Shown: positions 8,622 to 17,734, counted from the stretch's first letter. The stretch is 64,000 nt of DNA from JANPPS01 sp965246835 (GCA_965246835.1 CBDFFQ010000001.1:1488001-1552000), one strand, 5' to 3'. Made by a program: numbers and translations. Notes: generated by a model not told the origin, from the sequence alone.

Positions 8622-8705
8622 TTACTTCTTCAGGCCAGCGCAGACATACGAGTTGATCTCAGCGCCAAGGGTGACTTCGGTCACGCGGGGGGACGTCCAA
8701 GCCAT
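8622..8705 (-). CDS. pqqA: PQQ precursor peptide PqqA (27 residues)
   Basis: A 27-residue peptide, MAWTSPRVTEVTLGAEINSY and then VCAGLKK. Glu16 and Tyr20, in EINSY, are the two residues that are cross-linked and become PQQ; the position and three-residue spacing are exactly those of the family. The start is supported by a GGAGG six to seven bases upstream. It is the first gene of pqqABCDE and is commonly the most highly expressed of the set. Confidence 0.97.
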   Translation of the reverse strand: MAWTSPRVTEVTLGAEINSYVCAGLKK

Positions 8706-8737
8706 GGGTTGCCTCCAGTTGTTTTTGTAGCGTCCCA

Positions 8738-8765
8738 ACTATGGAAGGTGTGGCACCCAAGTCAA
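8738..8765 (-). promoter_or_regulatory. Candidate sigma-70-like promoter of the pqq operon
   Basis: On the minus strand, TTGACT (8765-8760), a 16-base spacer and CATAGT (8743-8738, four of six consensus bases) lie just upstream of pqqA. The leader to the pqqA start would be about 25-30 bases. The element overlaps the last codons and stop (8739-8741) of the upstream DUF1194 gene. Prediction from sequence only. Confidence 0.5.
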
Positions 8766-9488
8766 GTTAACTCGGCATCCCCTGCACGTTAATTCGCTGA
8801 TCTCGGTCACGAACTTACGCCGCATCGCCCGTTCGAAATCGGCGAAGCCATGCGCCGGCACCAGAAATGCCGAGGGGCCGCCGATGACGTGCTCGCGATA
8901 CCAGGCCTCCAGCGTCGCTTGCTCGTCACCCTCCAGGATCGGCAGGCCGTTCACCGTCACCCCGGCGGCTGCGAGCTCGTCCCGCACGGCGTCCACGGGC
9001 TCGGCCGGGTTGCAATTGTCATGGCCGTCGCCCGACACATCCACCACCAGGCGCTCCGCCGGCACCGGCACCTGCGTCAGCAGCTTGTCCGCCACGCTGC
9101 GCAACGCCAGCGACAGGCAGGTGAAGCCCTGATCGGCACGGCGCATATCCCGAATCCGCCCCGCCACCCGCACCAGATCGTCCCCGCTGGTCAGCAACGT
9201 CCAGGGCAGCGTGACATAGGGGCGGTTCGACCATTGCACCATCGATACCAGCATGGACCGGTGCGGCCCCGACAACAGGCTGGCCTGCACCTCCGGCGAG
9301 GACAGCGCGGCGGCGATCCCCTGCATCTGCAGCGTATACCGCGCGGAGTCGATCGATTCCGACACATCCACCGCCAGCACCAGCGCCAGATCCACCCGCT
9401 CCGCCGCCCCGCCTGCCGCCCCGCCTGTCGCCCCGCCTGTCGCCGAACCCGGCCACGCCAGCAGGCAGGCCAGCACCAACGCCCTCAT
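8739..9488 (-). CDS. DUF1194 domain protein (VWA-like), exported
   Basis: 249 residues: signal peptide (MRALVLACLLAWPGSA), a glycine/alanine-rich linker made of 12-bp DNA repeats, then a von Willebrand A-like domain. The MIDAS-type metal site is seen as VDVSESIDS near residue 42, followed by a conserved VVDVSGDGHDNC. It ends with a paired-cysteine tail (TCRGC). Members of DUF1194 have no settled function. The ATG overlaps the stop of the pentapeptide-repeat gene by 4 bp, so these two are coupled. It may read on into pqqA, but a separate pqqA promoter is likely. Confidence 0.88.
   Translation of the reverse strand: MRALVLACLLAWPGSATGGATGGAAGGAAERVDLALVLAVDVSESIDSARYTLQMQGIAAALSSPEVQASLLSGPHRSMLVSMVQWSNRPYVTLPWTLLTSGDDLVRVAGRIRDMRRADQGFTCLSLALRSVADKLLTQVPVPAERLVVDVSGDGHDNCNPAEPVDAVRDELAAAGVTVNGLPILEGDEQATLEAWYREHVIGGPSAFLVPAHGFADFERAMRRKFVTEISELTCRGCRVNLTWVPHLP
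9406..9441. repeat. Three tandem 12-bp units inside the DUF1194 gene
   Basis: Units GCCCCGCCTGCC, GCCCCGCCTGTC and GCCCCGCCTGTC run without gap. In the protein they encode the repeated GGAT/GGAA linker just after the signal peptide. The period is a multiple of three, so copy number can change without a frameshift. Confidence 0.85.
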
Positions 9489-10279
9489 CGCGCCGCCTGG
9501 TCCAAATTCCGCACCTCATCGAGGCCCACCGCGCGATCCAGCCCCACGGCGCCGCGCACCAACGCCCCCTGCAGATCCGCCCGCGCCAGCATCGCCCCGG
9601 TCAGATCGGCGCCGTCGAGGTGCGCGCCATGCAGGATCGCGCCGCGCAGATCGGTGCCGGCCAAGGTGGCGCCGCGCAGATCGGCGAAGGACAATACCAC
9701 GCCCGACAGGTCCGCCCCCGCCAGGTCCGCCCCCGCCAGCCGGCACCCCCCGAGATCGGACCGCAGCGCCGCCAGGAACTGCGTCCGCCCCAGCGCGAGA
9801 TAGGCGTGCCGCAGGGTGGCGCCCGTCCAATCCCCGTTGCCGAGCTTGGCCAGCACCCGCGCCCCGGTGAGGTTGGCCTGCCGGAACGAGGGCGCTTCGG
9901 CGGCCGGGTTCAGGTCCATGCGGGAGGACGCGGCCGGCAGCATCAGGCTGGCGCCCGTGAGGTCGGCGCGCGAGAAATCCGCCCGAATGATGATCGCCCG
10001 GTCCAGCGTGACGCCCGCCAGCCGCGCACCCGCCAGCCGCGCGCCCGTCAGGTCCGCCCCGAACAGCGTGCTGCCGGATAGGTCGGCGCCGTGGAAATCC
10101 AGCTCCGCGAGATCGAGGCGGGACAGGTCGCACCCGGCGAAATCGGCCGGCGACCGCCCGCGAAGGCCCTGGATCACGTCCCGCACCGTCAGCCGGCGCC
10201 GATCCTGGGCAAGCGCCCGTGCGGCCGGCAGCGCCATCGCGGACGCCACACACCACCGCCGCATGACCGGACGCGCCAT
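9485..10279 (-). CDS. Pentapeptide-repeat protein, probably exported
   Basis: About 264 residues from the ATG at 10279. An N-terminal MRRWCVASAMALPAARALAQ looks like a signal peptide. The rest is built from A(D/N)LxG-type pentapeptides: a block of about 13 units (LSRLDLAELDFHGADLSGS onward), a break with NPAAEAPSFRQ, then a second block of about 15 units to the C-terminus. Such sequences fold as a right-handed square beta-helix. The family includes DNA mimics and scaffolds; function here is unknown. An in-frame start 12 codons upstream (10315) is possible. Coupled to the DUF1194 gene. Confidence 0.85.
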   Translation of the reverse strand: MARPVMRRWCVASAMALPAARALAQDRRRLTVRDVIQGLRGRSPADFAGCDLSRLDLAELDFHGADLSGSTLFGADLTGARLAGARLAGVTLDRAIIIRADFSRADLTGASLMLPAASSRMDLNPAAEAPSFRQANLTGARVLAKLGNGDWTGATLRHAYLALGRTQFLAALRSDLGGCRLAGADLAGADLSGVVLSFADLRGATLAGTDLRGAILHGAHLDGADLTGAMLARADLQGALVRGAVGLDRAVGLDEVRNLDQAAR

Positions 10280-10374
10280 GACGGGAACCGTAGCACGCTG
10301 CCGAACCGGCACCACACCTTTCCTGCTGCGGTGCAGGCGCTATGGTCTGGCGCACAGGAGGGAGACGCCGCGCA

Positions 10375-11346
10375 TTGCCCGGAGCCAGCACCGCACCGGA
10401 ACGCAAGCCGACGCCCTTGACGTTGCTGGCGCTGCCATCCTTGGCGGTGCATGCAGTGCTGCTGGCGCTGCTGGTCGGCCTGGTGCGGGCGCCTCGCCTG
10501 CCGGATGTCGCGCCGCTCACGCTCGACATGGTGTTCGCGCCCGATACGCCCCCGGACCCCGGCCCGCTTCCCGAGCCGGCTGCCGAGCCCGTCGCCGAGC
10601 CCACACCCGTAACGCCCGCCACGCCCGAACCCCCGCAGCCGCCCGCGCCGCCAAAGCCCGCGCCGCCAGAGCCCGCGCCGCCCGAGTCTGCGCCGCCCGA
10701 GCCTGCGCCGCCACAGCCTGCGCCGCCCGAGCCAGCGCCCAACCCGGCCGCGCCGCCAGAACCAGAGCCGCCCGCCGTGCCCGAACCGCCGCCCGAACCG
10801 CCGCCGGCACCGCTGCCGGAGCCCGCCCCACCCGCGCCCCCACGGGTGCAGCCCGTCCCGCCACGCGTACCGCCCCCGCCCCGCCCGAGCCGCCCGCCGC
10901 CCCGCCCCGCCCCGCCCAGCCCCGCTCCCCTGACCCCGGCCCCCTCGGCCCCGCTTTTCCCAAGCCCCGGCCCCCAAGCGGCCCGGCCCATGCCCGCCTT
11001 GCCGCCAGCCACCCCGGCCCCGGCCCCGGCCCCCGCTGCGGCCCCGGCCCCCGCCGCCGTGAGCGGCGCCTGGCGCACTGCCGTCGCCGGCTGGTTCCAG
11101 GCGCACAAATCCTATCCGGAGGCCGCCCGCCGCCGGGGCGCCGAGGGCAACGTCGTGCTGCGGATCACCATCGCCCCCGACGGGCAGATCACCGCGCCCG
11201 AGATCGCCGGCAGCAGCGGGTCGGAGCTGCTGGACCAGGCCGCCCTCGCCATGGTCCGCGGCGGCCGCGTCCCGCCCTTCCCGCCCGACATGGCGCACCG
11301 GCAGATCACGCTGACCGTGGGCGTACGCTACCGTCTCGATGAGTAG
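10375..11346 (+). CDS. tonB: TonB-like energy transducer with very long proline-rich spacer
   Basis: 323 residues from a TTG start chosen because AGGAGGGAG lies 10 bases upstream; an ATG at 10342 would add 11 arginine-rich residues and has no ribosome site. One N-terminal membrane helix (LLALPSLAVHAVLLALLVGLV) is followed by about 180 residues dominated by proline, alanine and glutamate, then a C-terminal TonB domain (YPEAARRRGAEGNVVLRI, DPG-like turn, VGVRYRLDE). TonB couples the proton motive force to outer-membrane receptors. No exbB or exbD is adjacent, and no receptor is in the window. Confidence 0.88.
   Translation: MPGASTAPERKPTPLTLLALPSLAVHAVLLALLVGLVRAPRLPDVAPLTLDMVFAPDTPPDPGPLPEPAAEPVAEPTPVTPATPEPPQPPAPPKPAPPEPAPPESAPPEPAPPQPAPPEPAPNPAAPPEPEPPAVPEPPPEPPPAPLPEPAPPAPPRVQPVPPRVPPPPRPSRPPPRPAPPSPAPLTPAPSAPLFPSPGPQAARPMPALPPATPAPAPAPAAAPAPAAVSGAWRTAVAGWFQAHKSYPEAARRRGAEGNVVLRITIAPDGQITAPEIAGSSGSELLDQAALAMVRGGRVPPFPPDMAHRQITLTVGVRYRLDE
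10641..10738. repeat. About six 15-bp repeats coding PAPPE units in tonB
   Basis: Imperfect 15-bp units, each close to GAGCCCGCGCCGCCC, encode the run of PAPPE/PAPPQ/SAPPE pentapeptides in the TonB spacer. Period is a multiple of three. The rest of the spacer is also low-complexity proline code. Confidence 0.75.
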
Positions 11347-11462
11347 CGCATGCCCCGTGGCGCCCGCCGGGCCGGCTGCTACACTCCAGGGCCGGCTACG
11401 ACGCGGAGGCCCCCTGTGAGGACCGAACAGAGATTGGCCGGACGCCGCCGGCCCGCCATCCA

Positions 11463-14282
11463 ATGAACGACCGCCCCCGCGACACCACGGCCTTTCTCGA
11501 GGGCGGGGGAGAAATGGGCGCGCGGTTGCGTGGCCATGACTGGTCCATGACACCGCTGGGCCCGCCCGCCGCCTGGCCGCAGCCGCTCAAGACCCTGCTG
11601 GAGCTGATGCTGGCGGCCCGGCAGCCCATGTTCATGGCCTGGGGCCCGTCGCGCACGCTGATCTACAACGACGGCTACTCCACCCTGCTGGGCGAGCGGC
11701 ACCCGGGCGCCATCGGCCGGCCGTTCCTGGATGTCTGGACCGAGGTGCGGGACGAGCTGACCCCGTTGTTGAACCAGGTCTTCGCGGGCGAGTCCGTGCA
11801 CATGGACGACATCGTGCTGATGCTCGACCGCAACGGAGTCCGAGCGGAGGCGCATTTCGCGTTCTCCTACACCCCGATCCGGGACGAGCAGGGCCAGGTC
11901 TCGGGCCTGTTCTGCCCCTGCACCGAGACCACCTCGCAGATCATGACCGCCCGGCACCTGGCCGCCGAACGCACCCGCCTGGCCGAATTGTTCGAACAGG
12001 CGCCCGGCTTCATGGCCATGCTGCGCGGGCCCGAACACCGGGTGGAGCTGGCGAACCGCGCCTACCTCGAGCTGATCGGGGACCGGGACGTGCTGGGCCG
12101 CCCGATCGCCGAAGCGATGCCGGAGGTGGTGGAGCAGGGCTATGTCGACATCCTCGACCTCGTCTATCGCGGCGGCCAGGCCTACACCTCGTCGGGCGCC
12201 GCCTATGAACGGCACGGCGCGGACGGCGCCCTCGTCGAGCGGTTCGTGGACCTCGTGTTCCAGCCGATTCGGGACGCGGACGGCGCCGTCTCCGGCATCT
12301 TCGTCGAGGGTGCCGACGTCACGGACCGCGTGCACGCCGAGGCCGGGCTCGTGGCGAGCGAAGCCCGGCTGCGCGCGCTGAACGTCGACCTCGAGCGCCA
12401 GGTCAGTGAGCGCGCCCATGCCCGCAGCCGCACCTGGCAGGTGAGCCCCGACCTCATGGGCGCCATCAACGCCGAAGGCCGGTTCGAGACGTCCAACCCG
12501 GCCTGGCAAACCTTGCTGGGCTGGACGGAGGCGGACGTGGCGTCCCAGACCATCTTCGACCTGATCCATCCGCACGACCTGGACCGCACCCGCATCGCCT
12601 GGGACCAGGCGCAGGCCGGGCAGCCCGTGCTGCGCTTCCCCAACCGCTACCGCCACAAGGCCGGCGGCTACCGCTGGATCTCCTGGGTCGCGGTGCCGGA
12701 GGGCGGCAAGATATACTGCAGCGGCCGCGACATCACCGAGGAAATGGAGCAGGCGGCGGCGCTGGCCGAACGCACCGCCGAGCGCGACCTGCTGGCGACG
12801 ATCGTCGCCACGACGGACCTGTTCATCCTGGCGCTCGACCTCGACTACAAGGTGTTGGCCGTCAACCAGGCGGGTTCGGCGGAGTTCGAGCGCATCTACG
12901 GCCAGTCGATCCGGATCGGGGATGACATCCTCGACCGGCTCGCCGGCCAGCCCGCGCAACAGGCGGAGGTCCGCGCCTTCTGGGAGCGGGCGCTGGCGGG
13001 CGAGGAGTTCACCGGCATCGCCGCCTTCGGGGACCCCGCGCGTGACCGCCCGTCCTACGAGGTGCGGTTCAACACCCTCACCGACGATGGCGGGCAGCGC
13101 ATCGGCGCCTACCAGTTCGTGCAGGACGTGACGGAGCGGCTGCGCGCCGAAACGGCCCTGGCCGCGACACAGGAAGCGCTGCGCCAGTCGCAGAAGATGG
13201 AGGCGGTCGGGCAGCTCACCGGCGGGATCGCGCATGACTTCAACAACATGCTGGCCGTGGTGATGGGATCGCTCGAGATGCTGGGCCGCCGCCTCGACGG
13301 CGATGCCCGCACCCATCGCTACATCGACGGCGCCATGGAAGGTGCAAGGCGGGCCGCGGGCCTCACGCAGCGTTTGCTGGCCTTCTCCCGCCAGCAGCCG
13401 CTGCGCCCGGAGCCGATCGACGTGAACCGGCTGGTCGCGAGCCTGTCGGAGCTGATCCGCGGCGCGCTGGGCAGCGACATCCGGTTCGAGACGGTGCTGG
13501 ACGCTGACGCGCTGCACACCCATGCCGACCCGAACCAGATGGAGAACGTGCTGCTGAACCTCGCCGTCAATGCGCGGGACGCGATGCCCGAGGGCGGCCG
13601 GCTCACGATCCGGACCGCGGTCGCGGCGCCGGGCCGCATCTTGATCGAGGTGCAGGACACCGGGGCCGGCATGACGCCCGAGGTGATGGCGCGGGCGTTC
13701 GACCCGTTCTTCACCACCAAGCCCGTGGGCCGGGGCACCGGGCTCGGGCTGAGCCAGGTGCACGGCTTCGTCCATCAATCGGGCGGCGAGGTCGATATAG
13801 AATCCCAACCGGGTCAGGGCACGACCATCCGCGTCGTCATGCCCCGCATCGCCCCGCCCGCCCACGCCGCCTTGCCCGATCAGCCCGGCCCCCTCCTGCC
13901 CGCGCAGCAGGAACTCGTGCTGGTGGTGGAAGACGAGCCCGCGGTGCGCCAGCTCAGCCTCGATGCCCTGCGCGAGCTGGGCTACCGCACGCTGGAGGCC
14001 GATGGCGCGGAGGCGGCGCTGCAGCTGCTGGAGGCGCATCCGGAGACGGCCGTGCTGTTCACCGACGTCGTGATGCCCGAAATCAACGGCCGCCGCCTGG
14101 CCGACGAGGCGCGGCGCCGCTCCCCCGGTCTCCGCGTGCTGTTCACCACCGGCTACGCCCGGGACTCCCGCGTCGAGGCCAGCCTGCAACCCGGCATCGA
14201 CCTCATCACGAAGCCCTATACGATCGAGGCGCTGGCCACCAAGCTCCGGCACGTGCTGGAAGCGCCCGGGCCGGGCCCGTGA
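11463..14282 (+). CDS. Hybrid sensor histidine kinase (four PAS-like domains, HisKA, ATPase, receiver)
   Basis: 939 residues and no clear membrane segment, so probably a cytoplasmic sensor. Four PAS-like regions lie at roughly residues 30-160, 170-290, 320-430 and 440-560, the first being the type that opens with WPQPLKTLLELML. The H-box is GGIAHDFNN with His591; the N-box NLAVNARDAM and G-boxes DTGAGM and GTGLGLSQV follow. A receiver domain ends the protein with phospho-acceptor Asp868 in LFTDVVMPEING. The signal and output partner are unknown, and no response-regulator gene is adjacent. Confidence 0.93.
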   Translation: MNDRPRDTTAFLEGGGEMGARLRGHDWSMTPLGPPAAWPQPLKTLLELMLAARQPMFMAWGPSRTLIYNDGYSTLLGERHPGAIGRPFLDVWTEVRDELTPLLNQVFAGESVHMDDIVLMLDRNGVRAEAHFAFSYTPIRDEQGQVSGLFCPCTETTSQIMTARHLAAERTRLAELFEQAPGFMAMLRGPEHRVELANRAYLELIGDRDVLGRPIAEAMPEVVEQGYVDILDLVYRGGQAYTSSGAAYERHGADGALVERFVDLVFQPIRDADGAVSGIFVEGADVTDRVHAEAGLVASEARLRALNVDLERQVSERAHARSRTWQVSPDLMGAINAEGRFETSNPAWQTLLGWTEADVASQTIFDLIHPHDLDRTRIAWDQAQAGQPVLRFPNRYRHKAGGYRWISWVAVPEGGKIYCSGRDITEEMEQAAALAERTAERDLLATIVATTDLFILALDLDYKVLAVNQAGSAEFERIYGQSIRIGDDILDRLAGQPAQQAEVRAFWERALAGEEFTGIAAFGDPARDRPSYEVRFNTLTDDGGQRIGAYQFVQDVTERLRAETALAATQEALRQSQKMEAVGQLTGGIAHDFNNMLAVVMGSLEMLGRRLDGDARTHRYIDGAMEGARRAAGLTQRLLAFSRQQPLRPEPIDVNRLVASLSELIRGALGSDIRFETVLDADALHTHADPNQMENVLLNLAVNARDAMPEGGRLTIRTAVAAPGRILIEVQDTGAGMTPEVMARAFDPFFTTKPVGRGTGLGLSQVHGFVHQSGGEVDIESQPGQGTTIRVVMPRIAPPAHAALPDQPGPLLPAQQELVLVVEDEPAVRQLSLDALRELGYRTLEADGAEAALQLLEAHPETAVLFTDVVMPEINGRRLADEARRRSPGLRVLFTTGYARDSRVEASLQPGIDLITKPYTIEALATKLRHVLEAPGPGP

Positions 14283-14301
14283 CGGCAGCAGGACGGTCGC
14301 G

Positions 14302-15990
14302 CTACTCGCCGATCAGGAAGTCGAAGTCGCAGCCCTGATCCGCCTGGGTGACGGTATCATGGAACAGCTTGGCATAGCCCCGGCGCGGCACGGGATGCGC
14401 GGGCGGGGTCGCCTCCCGCCCTGCCAGCTCGGCCGCGTCCACCAGCAGGTCGATCCGCCGGTTCTCGACATCCAACCGGATCATGTCCCCGCTGCGCACC
14501 CGCCCGAGCGGCCCGCCCGCGGCGCTCTCCGGCGTGATGTGCAGCACGATGGTGCCGAACGCGGTGCCGGACATCCGGGCGTCGGAGATGCGGACCATGT
14601 CGCGCACGCCAGTCTGCGCCAGCTTGCGCGGGATCGGCAGATATCCGGCCTCCGGCATCCCCGGCGCCCCCTTCGGCCCGCCATTCAGCAGCACCAGCAC
14701 GTCGTTCGCCGTCACATCCAGATCGGGGTCGTCGATGCGGGTGGTCATGTCCTCGATCGAGGTGAACACCACCGCGCGGCCCGTATGCTGCAGCAGCGCC
14801 GGCGTGGCCGCGGCGTGCTTGATCACGGCGCCACCGGGCGCGAGATTGCCGTGCAGCACCGCCATGCCGCCCATGCTTTTCAGCGGCGCCGCGCGCGGCC
14901 GGATCACGGTCTGCCCCGGCACCTCCTCCGCCCCGTCCACATAGTCCTGCAACGTCCCGCCCAGGACCGTCGGGGCGCTCAGGTCCAGGAACGGCGCCAG
15001 CTCCCGCAGCAGCGCCGGCACGCCGCCCGCGTGATGCAGATGCTCCATGTAATGATCGCCGGAGGGTTTGAGGTCCACCAGCACCGGCACCTCCCGCCCG
15101 ACCGCGTCGAACGCCGCGAGATCGAGCCGGATCCCCGCGCGCCCCGCCATCGCCGTGAGGTGGATCAGCCCGTTGGTGGAGCCGCCGATCGCCTGCAGCA
15201 CCACCATGGCGTTGCGGATCGACGCGTCGGTGATCAAGGCGGCTGGCGCCGGGCCACCTCGTTCGGCCATCTGGACGGCCACGCGGCCCGTGGCCTCGCC
15301 GGATCGGAACCGCTCGGCATGCGGGGCCGGGATCGCGGCACTCATGGGCAAACTCAGCCCCATCGCCTCGATCATGCACGCCATGGTCGACGCCGTGCCC
15401 ATCACCATGCAGGTGCCGACGGAGGGCGCCAGCCGCCCGCTCACCACCTCGATCTCCTCGGCATCGATCGACCCGGCGCGATGCTGGCCCCAGAGCCGCC
15501 GGCAATCCGTGCAGGCGCCCAGCACCTCGCCCCGGTGATGCCCCACCACCATCGGGCCGACCGGCGCCACGATCGCCGGGATGCCGGCCGATGCCGCACC
15601 CATGATCTGCGCCGGCAGCGTCTTGTCGCACCCACCCACCAGCACCACCGCATCCATCGGCTGCGCCCGGACCATCTCCTCCGTATCCATCGCCATCAGG
15701 TTGCGCAGATACATGCTGGTCGGATGAGCAAACGACTCATGGATGGAAATGGTCGGAAAGCTCATCGGCAGCCCGCCCGCCAGCATCACCCCGCGCCGGA
15801 TCGCCTCGATCAGCTGCGGCGCGTTGCCGTGGCAGGGGTTGAAGTCGCTCGCGGTGTCGGTGATGCCGACGATCGGGCGGTCCAGCGCATCGTCGGAATA
15901 CCCGGCCGCCTTGATGAACGCCTTGCGCAGGAACAACGAGAACCCGGCATCGCCATAGCTGGTGAGCCCCTTCCGCAAGCCGGATGCCAT
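14302..15990 (-). CDS. IlvD/Edd-family dehydratase, probably a sugar-acid dehydratase
   Basis: 562 residues. The iron-sulfur cluster cysteines are seen in NPCHGNAPQ, GCDKTLPAQ and GTCMVMGTAST. Conserved QAIGGSTNGLIHL and the C-terminal DARMSGTAFGTIVLHI match the family. The version with a DapA-like aldolase next door is usually an aldonate (for example arabonate) dehydratase, rather than the valine/isoleucine enzyme. That substrate class is an inference from context. It starts one base after the upstream gene's stop overlaps (TGATG), so the pair is coupled. Confidence 0.88.
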   Translation of the reverse strand: MASGLRKGLTSYGDAGFSLFLRKAFIKAAGYSDDALDRPIVGITDTASDFNPCHGNAPQLIEAIRRGVMLAGGLPMSFPTISIHESFAHPTSMYLRNLMAMDTEEMVRAQPMDAVVLVGGCDKTLPAQIMGAASAGIPAIVAPVGPMVVGHHRGEVLGACTDCRRLWGQHRAGSIDAEEIEVVSGRLAPSVGTCMVMGTASTMACMIEAMGLSLPMSAAIPAPHAERFRSGEATGRVAVQMAERGGPAPAALITDASIRNAMVVLQAIGGSTNGLIHLTAMAGRAGIRLDLAAFDAVGREVPVLVDLKPSGDHYMEHLHHAGGVPALLRELAPFLDLSAPTVLGGTLQDYVDGAEEVPGQTVIRPRAAPLKSMGGMAVLHGNLAPGGAVIKHAAATPALLQHTGRAVVFTSIEDMTTRIDDPDLDVTANDVLVLLNGGPKGAPGMPEAGYLPIPRKLAQTGVRDMVRISDARMSGTAFGTIVLHITPESAAGGPLGRVRSGDMIRLDVENRRIDLLVDAAELAGREATPPAHPVPRRGYAKLFHDTVTQADQGCDFDFLIGE

Positions 15991-16916
15991 CAGAGTGCGG
16001 CCCGCTTATCCGTGCGCGCCACCCGGGCCAGCAGGTAATCCACCTCCGCCTTGGTCGTGGCCGAGAGCGTCATCCCCGGCTGCCGCAGGGTATCGGTCGC
16101 GATCACGCCGCGGCGCATCAAGACGTATTTCCGAACGGCCAGACCCATCGCCCCCTGCTGCTGCTCGTATCGCAGATAGGGCAAATGCGCGTCGAACAGA
16201 TCATGCGCCGCGTCGCGCTTGCCCTCGCTCGACAGCCGCACGCAATCGATCAGCATCTCCGGAAACGCATACCCCGTATTGGCCCCATCGGCGCCGCGAT
16301 CCATCTCGAAATCGAGGAACAGCCCGCCATTCCCCACCAGGATCGCAACCCGGCGCATCCCGTCCTTTTCCATCGCACGCATGGCCGTGATCTTCTCGAG
16401 CCCGGGCCAATCCTCATGCTTGAGCATCACGCAGGAGGCATTCTCCTCCACGATGCGGCGGATGACACCCGGCGTCATCACCACGCTGAACGCCAGCGGG
16501 TAATCCTGCAGCACGAACGGCACATCCGCCCCGATGGCGGCGACGGCCTGGCGGTAATAGCCGACGATCTGGTCATCGGTGCGCAGATTGGACGGCGGCG
16601 CGATCATCACCCCCGCGGCGCCCGCGTCCATCACATCATGCGTCAACGCCCGCATCGCCGCGAACCCCGGTGCCGACACGCCCACCACGATCGGCATCCG
16701 GGTCCGCGCCAGCACCCGCCGCGCGATCCCGGTGGCCTCGGCATGGTCCAGCTTCTGCGCCTCCCCCAACTGCCCCAGGATCGTCAGGCCATCGGCACCG
16801 ATGCCCTGGAAAAAATCCGTCATGCGGTCGAGCGACGAATCGTCCACGCGCCCATCGGCAAGGAACGGGGTCGGCGCGATGGGGATCACGCCCTTGATGC
16901 TGCTGGTCAACGCCAC
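15990..16916 (-). CDS. Dihydrodipicolinate synthase-family aldolase/dehydratase
   Basis: 308 residues, a TIM-barrel of the DapA/N-acetylneuraminate lyase family. The Schiff-base lysine is in CVMLKHED and the catalytic tyrosine in FVLQDYP; the GxxGE loop reads GQLGEAQKL. Paired with the IlvD/Edd dehydratase, it likely works on a 2-keto-3-deoxy sugar acid, by retro-aldol cleavage or dehydration. It is unlikely to be the lysine-pathway enzyme because the substrate loop TGE is replaced. First gene of a two-gene unit; no regulator is adjacent. Confidence 0.86.
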   Translation of the reverse strand: MALTSSIKGVIPIAPTPFLADGRVDDSSLDRMTDFFQGIGADGLTILGQLGEAQKLDHAEATGIARRVLARTRMPIVVGVSAPGFAAMRALTHDVMDAGAAGVMIAPPSNLRTDDQIVGYYRQAVAAIGADVPFVLQDYPLAFSVVMTPGVIRRIVEENASCVMLKHEDWPGLEKITAMRAMEKDGMRRVAILVGNGGLFLDFEMDRGADGANTGYAFPEMLIDCVRLSSEGKRDAAHDLFDAHLPYLRYEQQQGAMGLAVRKYVLMRRGVIATDTLRQPGMTLSATTKAEVDYLLARVARTDKRAAL

Positions 16917-16978
16917 GCCGGCTCTCCTGAACTACGGCGTGCACTGTTCCACGGCCAGGGCGCGAGCAAAACCCCGCT

Positions 16979-17734
16979 TCACGCCAGCATTTTCACCCCG
17001 ACCAGCGCCAGCACCCCCGCCAGCGCCAACCGCAACGCCCGCGCCGGCACCCGCGCACCCAGCATGCTGCCCACCACGATCCCCGGCAACGAGCCGGACA
17101 ACAGCGATTGCAGCAACGGCACATCCACCAGGCCCAGGCTCCAATACCCCATGCCCGCCAGCAGCGTCAGCGGGATGGCATGCGCGATGTCGGACCCCAC
17201 GACCCGGGCCAGCGCCAGCCGGGGATACAGCGCCGTGAGCACCGTGACCCCGAGGGCCCCCGCCCCCACGGAAGTCAGGCTGACCAGCACGCCCAGCCCC
17301 GCCCCCGCAGCCACCGTAAGCCGCCCCGTCCGCGGCAAACCCTCCCTCACCACAGGCTCCCGGCGCGGCCATAGCAGGAACCCCGCCGTCACCAGCAAGG
17401 CCAGAGCGAGGGCCGGGGTGATCACGCCCGAGATCACCGCCACCCCGCCCGGCACGTGGCGGAGCACGAAGATCGTCAGCCCCGCCGCCGGCACGCTACC
17501 CAGCGCCAGCCGGCCCACGATCCGCCACTCGATCGTCCGCCCCTGCGCATGCACCACGGCGCCCAAGGATTTCGTGGCCGCCGCGAACAGCAGGTCCGTC
17601 CCCACCGCCGTCGCGGGATGCACGCCGAACAGCAGGATCAGCACCGGCGTCATCAACGACCCGCCGCCCACCCCGGTCAGCCCGACCAGCGCGCCCACCA
17701 CGAAGCCCGACGCCGCATAGAGCGGGTCGATCAC
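16979..17734 (-). CDS. TauE/SafE-family sulfite/anion exporter
   Basis: 251 residues with about eight hydrophobic segments. The two characteristic repeats are seen as GALVGLTGVGGGSLMTPVLI near residue 15 and GVLVSLTSVGAGALGVTVL near residue 150. TauE family members move sulfite, sulfoacetate or related anions across the inner membrane. The ATG overlaps the cysNC stop by 4 bp, so it is part of the sulfate-assimilation unit, where export of excess sulfite or sulfur-anion transport is plausible. Confidence 0.87.
   Translation of the reverse strand: MIDPLYAASGFVVGALVGLTGVGGGSLMTPVLILLFGVHPATAVGTDLLFAAATKSLGAVVHAQGRTIEWRIVGRLALGSVPAAGLTIFVLRHVPGGVAVISGVITPALALALLVTAGFLLWPRREPVVREGLPRTGRLTVAAGAGLGVLVSLTSVGAGALGVTVLTALYPRLALARVVGSDIAHAIPLTLLAGMGYWSLGLVDVPLLQSLLSGSLPGIVVGSMLGARVPARALRLALAGVLALVGVKMLA

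Noticed and set aside
11379..14252. A 957-residue minus-strand reading frame opposite the hybrid kinase
   Set aside because: Rich in His, Arg, Gln and Gly with no domain; it is the antisense of a GC-rich gene whose plus-strand frame has clear kinase motifs.
14359..17720. Two plus-strand frames of 559 and 578 residues opposite the sugar-acid and TauE genes
   Set aside because: Biased His/Arg/Pro composition and no motifs; the minus-strand frames encode recognisable enzymes.
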